This document shows, piece after piece, positions 1 through 6,301 of a stretch of DNA of 21,335 bases. Position 1 is the stretch's first letter. Every line of letters starts with the position of its first letter. The translations under genes and the position numbers were made by a program. The stretch is from RGIG3009 sp045596745. Lineage in GTDB: Bacteria; Bacillota; Clostridia; Oscillospirales; Acutalibacteraceae. A model generated the notes under the pieces. That model did not search any database, had not been told where the DNA came from, and worked only from the letters and a program-made list of their open reading frames with translations. The DNA lies in the NCBI GenBank assembly GCA_045596745.1, contig JAZODA010000029.1, positions 1 through 21,335 of the forward strand, in the 5' to 3' direction.

Positions 1-114
1 TCCTTCGGCTGGGAGCCGAAGGGGGTGCTGTCTGTGTTGCCGCTGGCAGGGGAAGAAAATGCCGTGGAGGAAATTCTGTTTCGGGAGGGCATAAGATGGC
101 CGCCGTCCTCATAA
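1..114 (+). CDS. C-terminal end of an unidentified protein (partial)
   Basis: An open frame runs from the first base to a TAA at 112-114, giving 37 residues that begin SFGWEPKGVLSVLPLAG and end IRWPPSS. The other two plus frames give less protein-like translations, so this frame is the likely one. It lies 32 bases upstream of the S1-domain gene on the same strand with no terminator between, so the two are probably cotranscribed. I do not recognise the family from so short a tail. No domain or membrane segment can be called. Confidence 0.5.
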   Translation, partial: SFGWEPKGVLSVLPLAGEENAVEEILFREGIRWPPSS

Positions 115-146
115 AATGAGAAAAAGTAAAAAAACGGAGGAGCCAC

Positions 147-1061
147 ATGAACGTATTTTACCCTGAGGGGGAATTGTATCCGACCAAGGAGAATCAAATG
201 GCGATCTCGACGCTTGCGGGATTGGAAAAGGCAATGGAGGACGGGACGCTTTTAGAAGCAAAAAGCACCCTTTGCGATCGGGATCTTTCCTTGATATTTG
301 ATCTGGGAGGGGTGAAAGCCATCCTGCCAAAGGAGGAGGTCACCGTTACCGAGGAGAATGCTCCCGTTCGTGACATTGCCGTGATCACCCGTGTGGGAAA
401 GCCCAGCGTTTTCGTTGTGGAACGGATCGAATACGAGCCTGTTCCCATTGCTTACCTATCCCGAAAAAAGGCGCAGGAAAGGTGCCTGAGAGAGTATCTG
501 GATCAGAAGGAGGAAGGGGACGTGCTGGAGGCAAGAGTGACGCATTTTGAGCCCTTTGGCGCGTTTTGCGATATCGGCTGTGGTATCATTTCCCTTCTTT
601 CCATCGACTGCATTTCCGTTTCCCGCATTTTGCATCCCTCGGACCGATTTCGCATCGGTCAGCGTATCCTTTGTGCCGTGAAGGCACGGGACGACGTGCG
701 TTTGGGAAGCCGCGGCAGAATCAGCCTTACCCACAAGGAATTGCTTGGCACGTGGGAGGAGAATGCCGCTCGCTTTGAAGTGGGGCAAACGGTGGTGGGA
801 GTCATTCGCAGCATTGAGCCATACGGCGTTTTTATCGAGCTTGCCCCCAATCTGGCAGGGCTTGCCGAATGGCGTGGGAACGTGAAGGTAGCGGACGGAG
901 GTTCCGTCTACATAAAAAACATCATCCCTCAAAAAATGAAGGTCAAACTGGTGCTGATCGACACCTTTCCCGCATCTCCCGACCAAATCAAAACCGAGTA
1001 TTTCATCACCGAGGGTAACGTGCGTTCCTTCCGCTATGCCCATCCCTTATCGGGAAAATAA
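147..1061 (+). CDS. S1-domain RNA-binding protein (RpsA-like)
   Basis: This 304-residue protein has two clear S1 (OB-fold) RNA-binding domains. The first covers residues about 123-200 (EGDVLEARVTHFEPFGAF, ending RISLTHKELLGTW). The second covers about 211-275 (VGQTVVGVIRSIEPYGVFIEL). Residues about 37-100 look like a third, degenerate S1 fold. Proteins of this type bind single-stranded RNA and in Bacillota are annotated as S1-like ribosomal or general RNA-binding proteins. It is much shorter than the six-domain E. coli S1. GGAGGAG at 136-142 supports the ATG. The gene is followed at once by a strong terminator. Its glycine codons are unlike the rest of the window: 14 of 23 are GGA or GGG, against 2 of 29 in ruvB. 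The fold is secure. The exact role (translation initiation, RNA stability or regulation) is not shown. Confidence 0.85.
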   Translation: MNVFYPEGELYPTKENQMAISTLAGLEKAMEDGTLLEAKSTLCDRDLSLIFDLGGVKAILPKEEVTVTEENAPVRDIAVITRVGKPSVFVVERIEYEPVPIAYLSRKKAQERCLREYLDQKEEGDVLEARVTHFEPFGAFCDIGCGIISLLSIDCISVSRILHPSDRFRIGQRILCAVKARDDVRLGSRGRISLTHKELLGTWEENAARFEVGQTVVGVIRSIEPYGVFIELAPNLAGLAEWRGNVKVADGGSVYIKNIIPQKMKVKLVLIDTFPASPDQIKTEYFITEGNVRSFRYAHPLSGK

Positions 1062-1062
1062 G

Positions 1063-1103
1063 AAACCACCCTGTAAAAACCTAAGTTTTTACAGGGTGGT
1101 TTT
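1063..1103. terminator. Bidirectional intrinsic terminator after the S1-domain gene
   Basis: A perfect 18-bp inverted repeat pairs 1063-1080 with 1085-1102 across a CTAA loop. It begins two bases after the stop codon. The stem is A/T-rich on the outside, so either strand gives a U-rich tail (TTT on plus, TTTC-type on minus). It should end the S1-domain transcript. Confidence 0.85.
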
Positions 1104-1110
1104 CTGCATT

Positions 1111-1258
1111 TCCTGTCGCAATTCATCAACACACAGTGTTGCATTTCATCAAGCCGCAGGAGGATACACGCTGACGCGTGATGATATACAGCCCCAAAGG
1201 GGCTGATGATATGCACCGCACTTCGCGCGGTGATGATATACCAAGCCTGCGGCTTGGA
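1111..1258. repeat. Intergenic hairpin array with TGATGATAT linkers
   Basis: Five short hairpins follow one another: 1127-1141 (CAACAC/GTGTTG), 1167-1180 (CACGC/GCGTG), 1190-1204 (AGCCCC/GGGGCT), 1214-1232 (CACCGC/GCGGTG) and 1241-1257 (CCAAGCC/GGCTTGG). The last four are linked by three exact TGATGATAT copies at 1179-1187, 1204-1212 and 1231-1239, starting 25 and 27 bases apart. Left of them the complementary TCATCA appears twice (1123-1128 and 1145-1150), so the array is roughly mirror-symmetric. The linkers keep their sequence and the stems keep pairing but not sequence. No coding frame is apparent. It is probably a dispersed non-coding repeat element; its function is unknown. Confidence 0.75.
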
Positions 1259-1260
1259 TA

Positions 1261-1303
1261 AAAAAAGAAGTAACTTTTGGTAGACAAAAGTTACTTCTTT
1301 TTT
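1261..1303. terminator. Intrinsic terminator downstream of tRNA-Val
   Basis: A perfect 19-bp inverted repeat pairs 1261-1279 with 1285-1303 around the loop GTAGA. Its outer arms are A6/T6, giving a U-tract on either strand. On the minus strand it starts at the encoded CCA end of the tRNA, so it is the natural end of the tRNA transcript. Confidence 0.85.
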
Positions 1304-1378
1304 GGTGGACGTTAACGGACTCGAACCGCTGACCCTTCGCACGTCAAGCGAATGCTCTACCAGCTGAGCTAAACGTCC
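1303..1378 (-). tRNA. tRNA-Val(GAC)
   Basis: The minus strand folds into a 76-nt cloverleaf. The acceptor stem is GGACGTT/AACGTCC, the D-stem GCTC/GAGC, the anticodon stem TTCGC/GCGAA with loop TTGACGT, and the T-arm AGCGG-TTCGAGT-CCGTT. A discriminator A and an encoded CCA follow. The anticodon GAC reads GUC and GUU valine codons. The gene has its own consensus promoter and a terminator touching its 3' end, so it is a single-gene unit. Confidence 0.95.
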
Positions 1379-1405
1379 ATATCCCACGCTTGCGGAACAT
1401 GCTGT

Positions 1406-1434
1406 ATTATACCGAAAAGCGCGGTGGTTGTCAA
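1406..1434 (-). promoter_or_regulatory. Sigma-A promoter of tRNA-Val
   Basis: On the minus strand TTGACA (1429-1434) and TATAAT (1406-1411) are separated by 17 bases, a perfect vegetative consensus. Transcription should start near 1399, about 20 bases before the mature tRNA 5' end. Confidence 0.9.
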
Positions 1435-1472
1435 GAGGTAATTGCGGAAATTTTGCAAAAACTTTTAAAAGG

Positions 1473-2267
1473 TCAGAAAACGCGCCACAAGGCTTCTTCC
1501 AATGTGTCGCCAACCACCTCGTAGGTGTGTTCATCAATGACCGTCATATACGCTTTGCCGTCTGCTTTGGGGAGCGGATGGTTCGTGTGGCACTCCAGAC
1601 GAATGCGTACCGGCTTTTCCACAACGTGAATACCTGTTTTTCCGGATTTAAGCGCTTCCACAGCGGCTTTCACGCCGACGCGCATACGCTTTTCGGATTC
1701 GGCAGGGGAAAGCAGAACCGCTCCGGTATCGGCGGCATCCTGCTTGACTTCAACCGTGGTGACCCACGGCAGGAACTGCTTCGCCTCTGCACAGGCACGG
1801 GCGCTGCCGGACACCATAATTACCGGTACGTGATAGTCGCCGAGGATAGCGGAATCGATGCCGATTTCACCAAACGGCGTACCATTGACTTTGAAACGAC
1901 GATAGGCGTGGCGAATCATCGTGTGTTCAAGCAGTGCGTCTTCAGCGCCCGCCATAGCGTGGTAGCCAAGCAAAATCACGCCGTCGCAATCGCCAAGACC
2001 AACAAAACGATTGGTGCCCGTCCAACCGCTGATCACCGCGTCAACGGCGGGGGAAAGCTCATCCCAGATAACCGTGTAGCTGCCGCCGTGAACGTCGCGG
2101 ACAAACACCTTGTCGACACCTGCCGCCTTGCAGCATTCGGCGCAAAGATTGATTTCACGCGTCATCAGCCGCCGTCCCTCGTCAAAGCGAGACATGGAAG
2201 GCCCGATTTGTTCTTCGGTGTAAATGCCGCTGATACCCTCAAGATCGGCCATAATGTAGATGTTCAC
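1473..2267 (-). CDS. dppA: D-aminopeptidase, DppA-like, peptidase family M55
   Basis: M55 enzymes are cytoplasmic zinc aminopeptidases that remove D-amino acids such as D-Ala from short peptides, probably scavenging peptidoglycan fragments. The family marks are present: DLEGISG near the N-terminus, RDVHGG, GYHAMAG, LEHT and FGEIG. I chose the GTG at 2265-2267 over the ATG nine bases upstream (2276). It puts the metal ligands at D8, E10, H60, H103 and E134, nearly the numbering of Bacillus subtilis DppA, and sets AAAGGATGAGG at a better distance than the ATG, which touches AAAGG. Length is 264 residues, normal for the family. It has its own promoter overlapping the ABC-F stop codon. No dipeptide transporter genes are adjacent, unlike the Bacillus dpp operon. 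The 3' end is followed by the tRNA-Val promoter, with no obvious terminator of its own. Confidence 0.9.
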   Translation of the reverse strand: MNIYIMADLEGISGIYTEEQIGPSMSRFDEGRRLMTREINLCAECCKAAGVDKVFVRDVHGGSYTVIWDELSPAVDAVISGWTGTNRFVGLGDCDGVILLGYHAMAGAEDALLEHTMIRHAYRRFKVNGTPFGEIGIDSAILGDYHVPVIMVSGSARACAEAKQFLPWVTTVEVKQDAADTGAVLLSPAESEKRMRVGVKAAVEALKSGKTGIHVVEKPVRIRLECHTNHPLPKADGKAYMTVIDEHTYEVVGDTLEEALWRVF

Positions 2268-2299
2268 AGTCCTCATCCTTTCGATGTGGTGTCAGTTCT

Positions 2300-2328
2300 A
2301 TTAAACGGCAAAACAGGTGATTTGTCAA
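2300..2328 (-). promoter_or_regulatory. Sigma-A promoter of the dppA-like gene
   Basis: On the minus strand TTGACA (2323-2328) and TTTAAT (2300-2305) are 17 bases apart. The -35 box covers the stop codon of the upstream ABC-F gene. A start near 2293 gives a leader of about 26 bases. The aminopeptidase can therefore be transcribed independently of the ABC-F gene. Confidence 0.7.
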
Positions 2329-4238
2329 GCGTCTCCGCTTTCACATGCTTCCAGTTCGGTTTGTGCCGCTTCCCAGTCGAGCATCAGCTCTTCCAAGCGT
2401 TGGTTCTCCTGCTCCAAAGCGGCACTGAGTTCCACAACCTTGTCGTAATCGGCTGCCACATCGGGTTGCTCCAGTGTGGCATTCGTTTGGGCGATGCGCT
2501 CTTCGCAGGCGGCAATTTCTTCCTCACAGCGGCGGATTCTTGTTGTCAGCTTCCGCTTTTTCGATTCCAGTTCTTTTCGCTTCTGGTAAGTATTTTCCTT
2601 TACAGGCGCAGCCGCCGTTTCTTTGACCACCGCTTCGGTGACAGCTTGGCAACGCTCAATGTAATCGTCGTAGTTACCGGGGTAGCTTTCGCAGCCATCG
2701 GTGGAAAGCTTCAGAATGCGCGTTGCCATACGGTTGATAAAGTAGCGGTCATGCGAAACGACCAGCAGTGTGCCGTCGTAGTTTTCCATCGCGGCTTCCA
2801 GTGCTTCTCGGGAGGCGATGTCCAGATGGTTGGTCGGCTCGTCTAACAGCAACAGGTTGTCGTGTGCGAGCATCAATTTAAGCAGTAGCAACCGCGCACG
2901 CTCGCCACCGCTGAGTTGGCGGATGGGGCGGAATACCTCGTCGCCGTAGAACAAAAAGCCTGCCAAGGCGTTGCGAAGCTCGGTTTGTGTCAGTGATGGA
3001 TATGCATCCCACAGCTGATCAATCGCCGTTTTGTCGTATTCCAGATGCGCTTGTACCTGGTCGTAATAGCCGACAGAAACACGGGAACCGAAACGAATGA
3101 AGCCGTCGTCCGGTGTTTGCTCGCCGGTGATAAGACGAAGCAAAGTGGTTTTGCCGCAGCCGTTCGGGCCGAGCACAAAAACACGTTCGCTGCGGCGCAG
3201 CTGGAACGAAACGTTTTTAAACAGAGGATGGTCAAATGCTTTGGCAAGATTTTCGGCGTTTATCACTTCGTTGCCGCTGGTGGTTGCCGCGGTAAAGCCG
3301 AATTTCAGCGTGGCGTCACTGCGTTCGAGTTCGACCTGTTGTTCTTTCAGACGATCCAGCCGCTTTTCGCGACTTTCGGCGGCGCGGATGGATTTTTCGC
3401 GATTCCATTGCTTCAGCAGGGCGATGTTTTCTTCCAGCTTTTTGATGGCGCGCTCGGTGGTTTTATGGTGCCGAAGCGCAATTTCCGCATCTTTTTCGCG
3501 CTGTTCTTTGTGGGCGGTATAACTGCCGCCGGTGATGTACAGTTTGCCGTGTGAAAGCTCCATGGTGCGGGTGGTCACACGGTCAAGGAAATAGCGGTCG
3601 TGCGAGATGACGATAACCGCACCGGTATAGCTGCGCAGGAAGGTTTCCAGCCACTCCACCGAAGCGATATCCAGATGGTTGGTCGGTTCGTCCAACAGCA
3701 GCAAATCCGAGCCGGAGAGCAACAGCCGTCCCATTGCCAGCTTGGAGCGCTGACCGCCGCTGAGCGTTGTGACAGAGCGGTGGTGGAACGTTTCGTCAAA
3801 GCCGAGACCAATCAAGGTGGAGGCAACGCGGCTGCGGAAATACAGACCACCATCGACTTCAAAGCGCTCCTGCAGCTGTGCCTGCCGCTCGATGAGGGCT
3901 GTGTCACTGCTGTCAGCAAGCAAGCGATTGATCTGCTCCAGTTCTTTTTCCATACGGCGCAACGGCTCGAAAACACCCTCCAGTGCTTCCCAAACGGTGA
4001 TGTCATCCGACAGCGTATGCTGCTCAAGATAGCCGATACGCGCCCCACGAGAGGGGAGAACTTCGCCGGAGTCCGGTGTTTCATCTCCGGTCAGTAAACG
4101 GAAAAGCGTGGTTTTACCGCATCCGTTGTTGCCGATGAAGCCGATACGGTCGTGTTCGGCGACATCAAAAGACAGACGATCGAATAAACAACGGTCGCCA
4201 AAGCTCTTTGTTAAGTTGTGGACGGATAAAACAGCCAT
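2325..4238 (-). CDS. ABC-F family ATPase (ribosome-associated, YdiF-like)
   Basis: This 637-residue protein has two ABC ATPase domains and no membrane segments, which defines ABC-F. Domain 1 has Walker A GNNGCGKTT (36-44), signature LSGGQ (159-163) and Walker B LLLLDE (to E184). Domain 2 has GPNGCGKTT (357-365), LSGGE (442-446) and Walker B ending at E467. The charged linker at about 240-320 is the P-site tRNA interaction motif region. Residues about 550-635 form a highly charged C-terminal coiled coil, as in YdiF/Uup-type members. ABC-F proteins bind the ribosomal E site to relieve stalling, and some give antibiotic resistance; this one looks like a housekeeping type. AAAGGAA sits 8 bases before the ATG. 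It is transcribed from the symmetrical divergent promoter shared with udp. The subfamily is not certain. Confidence 0.92.
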   Translation of the reverse strand: MAVLSVHNLTKSFGDRCLFDRLSFDVAEHDRIGFIGNNGCGKTTLFRLLTGDETPDSGEVLPSRGARIGYLEQHTLSDDITVWEALEGVFEPLRRMEKELEQINRLLADSSDTALIERQAQLQERFEVDGGLYFRSRVASTLIGLGFDETFHHRSVTTLSGGQRSKLAMGRLLLSGSDLLLLDEPTNHLDIASVEWLETFLRSYTGAVIVISHDRYFLDRVTTRTMELSHGKLYITGGSYTAHKEQREKDAEIALRHHKTTERAIKKLEENIALLKQWNREKSIRAAESREKRLDRLKEQQVELERSDATLKFGFTAATTSGNEVINAENLAKAFDHPLFKNVSFQLRRSERVFVLGPNGCGKTTLLRLITGEQTPDDGFIRFGSRVSVGYYDQVQAHLEYDKTAIDQLWDAYPSLTQTELRNALAGFLFYGDEVFRPIRQLSGGERARLLLLKLMLAHDNLLLLDEPTNHLDIASREALEAAMENYDGTLLVVSHDRYFINRMATRILKLSTDGCESYPGNYDDYIERCQAVTEAVVKETAAAPVKENTYQKRKELESKKRKLTTRIRRCEEEIAACEERIAQTNATLEQPDVAADYDKVVELSAALEQENQRLEELMLDWEAAQTELEACESGDA

Positions 4239-4269
4239 AACCGAGTTCCTTTAATTAAAAATTTATATA

Positions 4270-4298
4270 ATTATAACAGGAAACTGCTTGTCTGACAA
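4270..4298 (-). promoter_or_regulatory. Promoter of the ABC-F gene
   Basis: On the minus strand TTGTCA (4293-4298) and TATAAT (4270-4275) are 17 bases apart. The start should fall near 4263, about 25 bases before the ATG. The -35 box lies inside the 31-bp palindrome and shares base 4293 with the opposing udp -35 box. Confidence 0.75.
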
Positions 4299-4308
4299 GC
4301 AATTTCCT
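4278..4308. promoter_or_regulatory. Palindrome spanning the two divergent -35 elements
   Basis: Fifteen-base arms (4278-4292 and 4294-4308) around a single central T match with one mismatch, and C4277/G4309 extend the pairing. The core TTGTC-T-GACAA supplies the -35 element in both directions, and the two -10 boxes lie exactly the same distance from the centre. It could be an operator for a dimeric regulator or a symmetrical promoter pair. No candidate regulator gene is adjacent. Confidence 0.7.
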
Positions 4309-4316
4309 GCTATACT
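4288..4316 (+). promoter_or_regulatory. Promoter of udp
   Basis: TTGTCT (4288-4293) and TATACT (4311-4316) are 17 bases apart, with transcription expected near 4323. This leaves a leader of about 34 bases ending in GGAGGG (4343-4348). Confidence 0.65.
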
Positions 4317-4356
4317 AAAAATAACAATGCGATTTTTTAGCCGGAGGGCGATTTGT

Positions 4357-5127
4357 ATGATGAATTTTAACGAAGAACGGATGTATCACATCGGTCTGAC
4401 ACCGGCGGACGGAGCGGAGTATGCCATTATCACCGGTGACCCCGGACGTGTGGAAAGTATCGCCCGCTTGATGGACAATCCGGCCTTTGTTGCTTCCAAT
4501 CGCGAGTATACCACGTGGTCGGGTGAACTTGAAGGTCAGCGTGTGTTGGTGACCTCTCACGGTATCGGTGGTCCCTCGACGGCGATTTGTCTGGAAGAGC
4601 TGTATCGCTGCGGTGTACGCACCGTTATTCGCATTGGCACATGCGGTGGTATGGATTTGTCGGTTTGCGGCGGCGATGTGGTTGTTGCCACCGGTGCTAT
4701 CCGCGCAGAGGGCACGTCTCGTGAATATCTGCCGATTGAATTCCCGGCGGTTGCCGATTTGGATGTGACAGTGGCACTGAGAAGCGCTGCTAAATCGCTG
4801 GGATATACCGTACATGCCGGTGTGGTGCAGTGCAAGGATTCGTTTTACGGACAGCATTCTCCCGAAAGCTCGCCTGTCAGCTACGAACTGAAGAACAAAT
4901 GGCAGTCCTGGATTGAGGGCGGTTGCCTGGCGTCGGAGATGGAATCCTCGACGTTGTACATCGTGGCGGCGGCTCGCAAAATGCGTTCGGGTTGTGTGCT
5001 GCACGTGGTGTGGAATCAGGAACGAGAAGCTGCCGGACTTCCCAACAAGAAGGTAGAGGATACCACCTCGGCGGCGCGTACTTCCGTAGAGGCAATTCGC
5101 CGTTTGATTATTGATTCTAACGCATAA
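4357..5127 (+). CDS. udp: Uridine phosphorylase
   Basis: The 256-residue protein belongs to the PNP/UDP phosphorylase family, which reversibly splits uridine and phosphate into uracil and ribose-1-phosphate for pyrimidine salvage in the cytoplasm. Family motifs are GDPGR (27-31), NREYTTW (49-54 region), SHGIGGPSTAI, RIGTCGG (92-98), LPIEFPAVAD and EMES (194-197). R31 and R92 fit the phosphate site and E196 the ribose site. The overall pattern follows E. coli Udp rather than DeoD or MtnN. I chose the ATG at 4357 because GGAGGG at 4343-4348 is 8 bases upstream. A longer frame from a TTG at 4288 would begin inside the -35 element. No terminator follows, and the ruvC promoter lies across its last codons. 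Related purine or inosine specificity cannot be fully excluded. Confidence 0.88.
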   Translation: MMNFNEERMYHIGLTPADGAEYAIITGDPGRVESIARLMDNPAFVASNREYTTWSGELEGQRVLVTSHGIGGPSTAICLEELYRCGVRTVIRIGTCGGMDLSVCGGDVVVATGAIRAEGTSREYLPIEFPAVADLDVTVALRSAAKSLGYTVHAGVVQCKDSFYGQHSPESSPVSYELKNKWQSWIEGGCLASEMESSTLYIVAAARKMRSGCVLHVVWNQEREAAGLPNKKVEDTTSAARTSVEAIRRLIIDSNA

Positions 5128-5139
5128 ATGTGATATACT
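5111..5139 (+). promoter_or_regulatory. Extended -10 promoter of the ruvC operon
   Basis: TTGATT (5111-5116) and TATACT (5134-5139) are 17 bases apart, and TGA immediately before TATACT (TG at 5131-5132) makes an extended -10. It overlaps the 3' end of udp. The start near 5146 gives a leader of about 25 bases. Confidence 0.7.
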
Positions 5140-5170
5140 GTTCTGTAACGCAAATGAAGGGGGTGTACCA

Positions 5171-5674
5171 ATGCGGATTGTCGGAATTGACCCCGGTTAT
5201 GCCATTATCGGCTGGGGTGTTTTGAATTATGAACGTGGACGCTTTTCGCCGATTGATTTCGGTGCTGTGACCACCGAAGCGGGTACACCTTTTGTTGAGC
5301 GGTTGCAGACCATCTACACCGACTTGTCGCTGATTCTTGAAAAGCATCAGCCCGATGCGTTGGCGATTGAAAAATTGTATTTTCAGAATAACCAAAAAAC
5401 GGCGATCGAGGTCGCCGAGGCGCGCGGTGTGATTTTGCTGGCAGCACAGAATGCCGGTATCCCGATTTTTGAGTACACACCGCTTCAGGTGAAAAGCGCG
5501 GTCACCGGTTACGGACAAGCACAAAAGCCGCAGGTGATGGAAATGACGCGGCGCCTGCTTCGCTTGCAGCAAGTCCCGAAGCCGGATGATACCGCCGATG
5601 CGCTGGCGATTGCCATTTGTCACGCACAGATGGGCGGTACGGCGCTGAAACAAAAGATTATGAGAGGGGTTTGA
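5171..5674 (+). CDS. ruvC: Holliday junction resolvase RuvC
   Basis: RuvC cuts Holliday junctions symmetrically during recombinational repair, working with the RuvAB branch-migration motor. The 167-residue protein starts MRIVGIDPGYAIIGWG, the usual RuvC opening. The four acidic catalytic residues are visible as D7, E67 (AIEKLYF), D140 and D143 (PDDTADALA). The length is typical. The ATG at 5171 is preceded by AAGGGGGTG (5157-5165); an in-frame TTG at 5111 lies in the promoter and is rejected. It is the first gene of a ruvC-ruvA-ruvB run, with ruvA starting four bases after its stop. Confidence 0.97.
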   Translation: MRIVGIDPGYAIIGWGVLNYERGRFSPIDFGAVTTEAGTPFVERLQTIYTDLSLILEKHQPDALAIEKLYFQNNQKTAIEVAEARGVILLAAQNAGIPIFEYTPLQVKSAVTGYGQAQKPQVMEMTRRLLRLQQVPKPDDTADALAIAICHAQMGGTALKQKIMRGV

Positions 5675-5677
5675 CGG

Positions 5678-6289
5678 ATGTATTACAGTGTGCGCGGAAC
5701 GCTCATCCACCGTGAATTGAATTTGGCTGTTGTGGAGTGCGGCGGTGTGGGCTACGGCTGTTTTATCACCGCCAACACAGCGCGTCAATTGCCGAATGTC
5801 GGTTCCGAAACGATGCTGTACACCTATCTGAACGTTCGTGAAGATGCTATGGAGCTGTTTGGCTTTGCGGATCGCAGCGAGCTGAATTGCTTCCGCTTGC
5901 TGACGTCGGTTAACGGCGTTGGTCCTAAAGTGGGTCTGGCCATTCTTTCGGAACTGACGCCCGAACGTGTGGCGCTGGCTGCCGCTTCGGGAAATCATAA
6001 GGAATTCACCAGAGCGCAGGGCGTTGGCCCCAAGCTGGCACAGCGCCTGGTGCTGGAACTCAAGGATAAGGTTGGCCTGCCGTCTGCAACGAGCGGTGTG
6101 GTCACGCAGAACGATATGCCGGTTGGTGTTATCAGCGTGTCGCAGGGTGCTGCCGAAGCGGTGAACGCACTTACGATGCTCGGATTCAGCAGCGGCGAAG
6201 CTTCGGCGGCTGTCGGAAAGCTGGATAGCTCGCTGTCGGTCGAAGAAATGGTTCGCCAGGCGCTTAAGCAGCTGGGAAAACGCAGTTAA
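5678..6289 (+). CDS. ruvA: Holliday junction branch migration protein RuvA
   Basis: RuvA binds the four-way junction and loads the RuvB motor. The 203-residue protein has the N-terminal OB-fold (1-64, MYYSVRGTLIHRELNL through LFGFADRSE). Two helix-hairpin-helix motifs follow: LTSVNGVGPKVGLAIL at about 75-90 and RAQGVGPKLAQRLVLELKDK at about 112-131. A flexible linker leads to a C-terminal domain (about 155-203) that contacts RuvB. Length matches the family. It starts four bases after ruvC with GAGAGGGG upstream, so translation is probably coupled. Confidence 0.97.
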   Translation: MYYSVRGTLIHRELNLAVVECGGVGYGCFITANTARQLPNVGSETMLYTYLNVREDAMELFGFADRSELNCFRLLTSVNGVGPKVGLAILSELTPERVALAAASGNHKEFTRAQGVGPKLAQRLVLELKDKVGLPSATSGVVTQNDMPVGVISVSQGAAEAVNALTMLGFSSGEASAAVGKLDSSLSVEEMVRQALKQLGKRS

Positions 6290-6301
6290 GGAGGGGTGAA
6301 G

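Noticed and set aside
1111..1258. CRISPR array
   Set aside because: The repeated unit is only 9 bases, occurs three times and the intervening sequences are themselves palindromic; no cas gene is near.
1428..2846. Plus-strand 472-residue open frame
   Set aside because: It runs antisense across the DppA-like gene and into the ABC-F gene, crossing the promoter between them; not a plausible gene.
4288..4356. N-terminal extension of udp from a TTG
   Set aside because: It would begin inside the -35 element, has no ribosome-binding site and is not part of the phosphorylase fold; GGAGGG points to the ATG at 4357.
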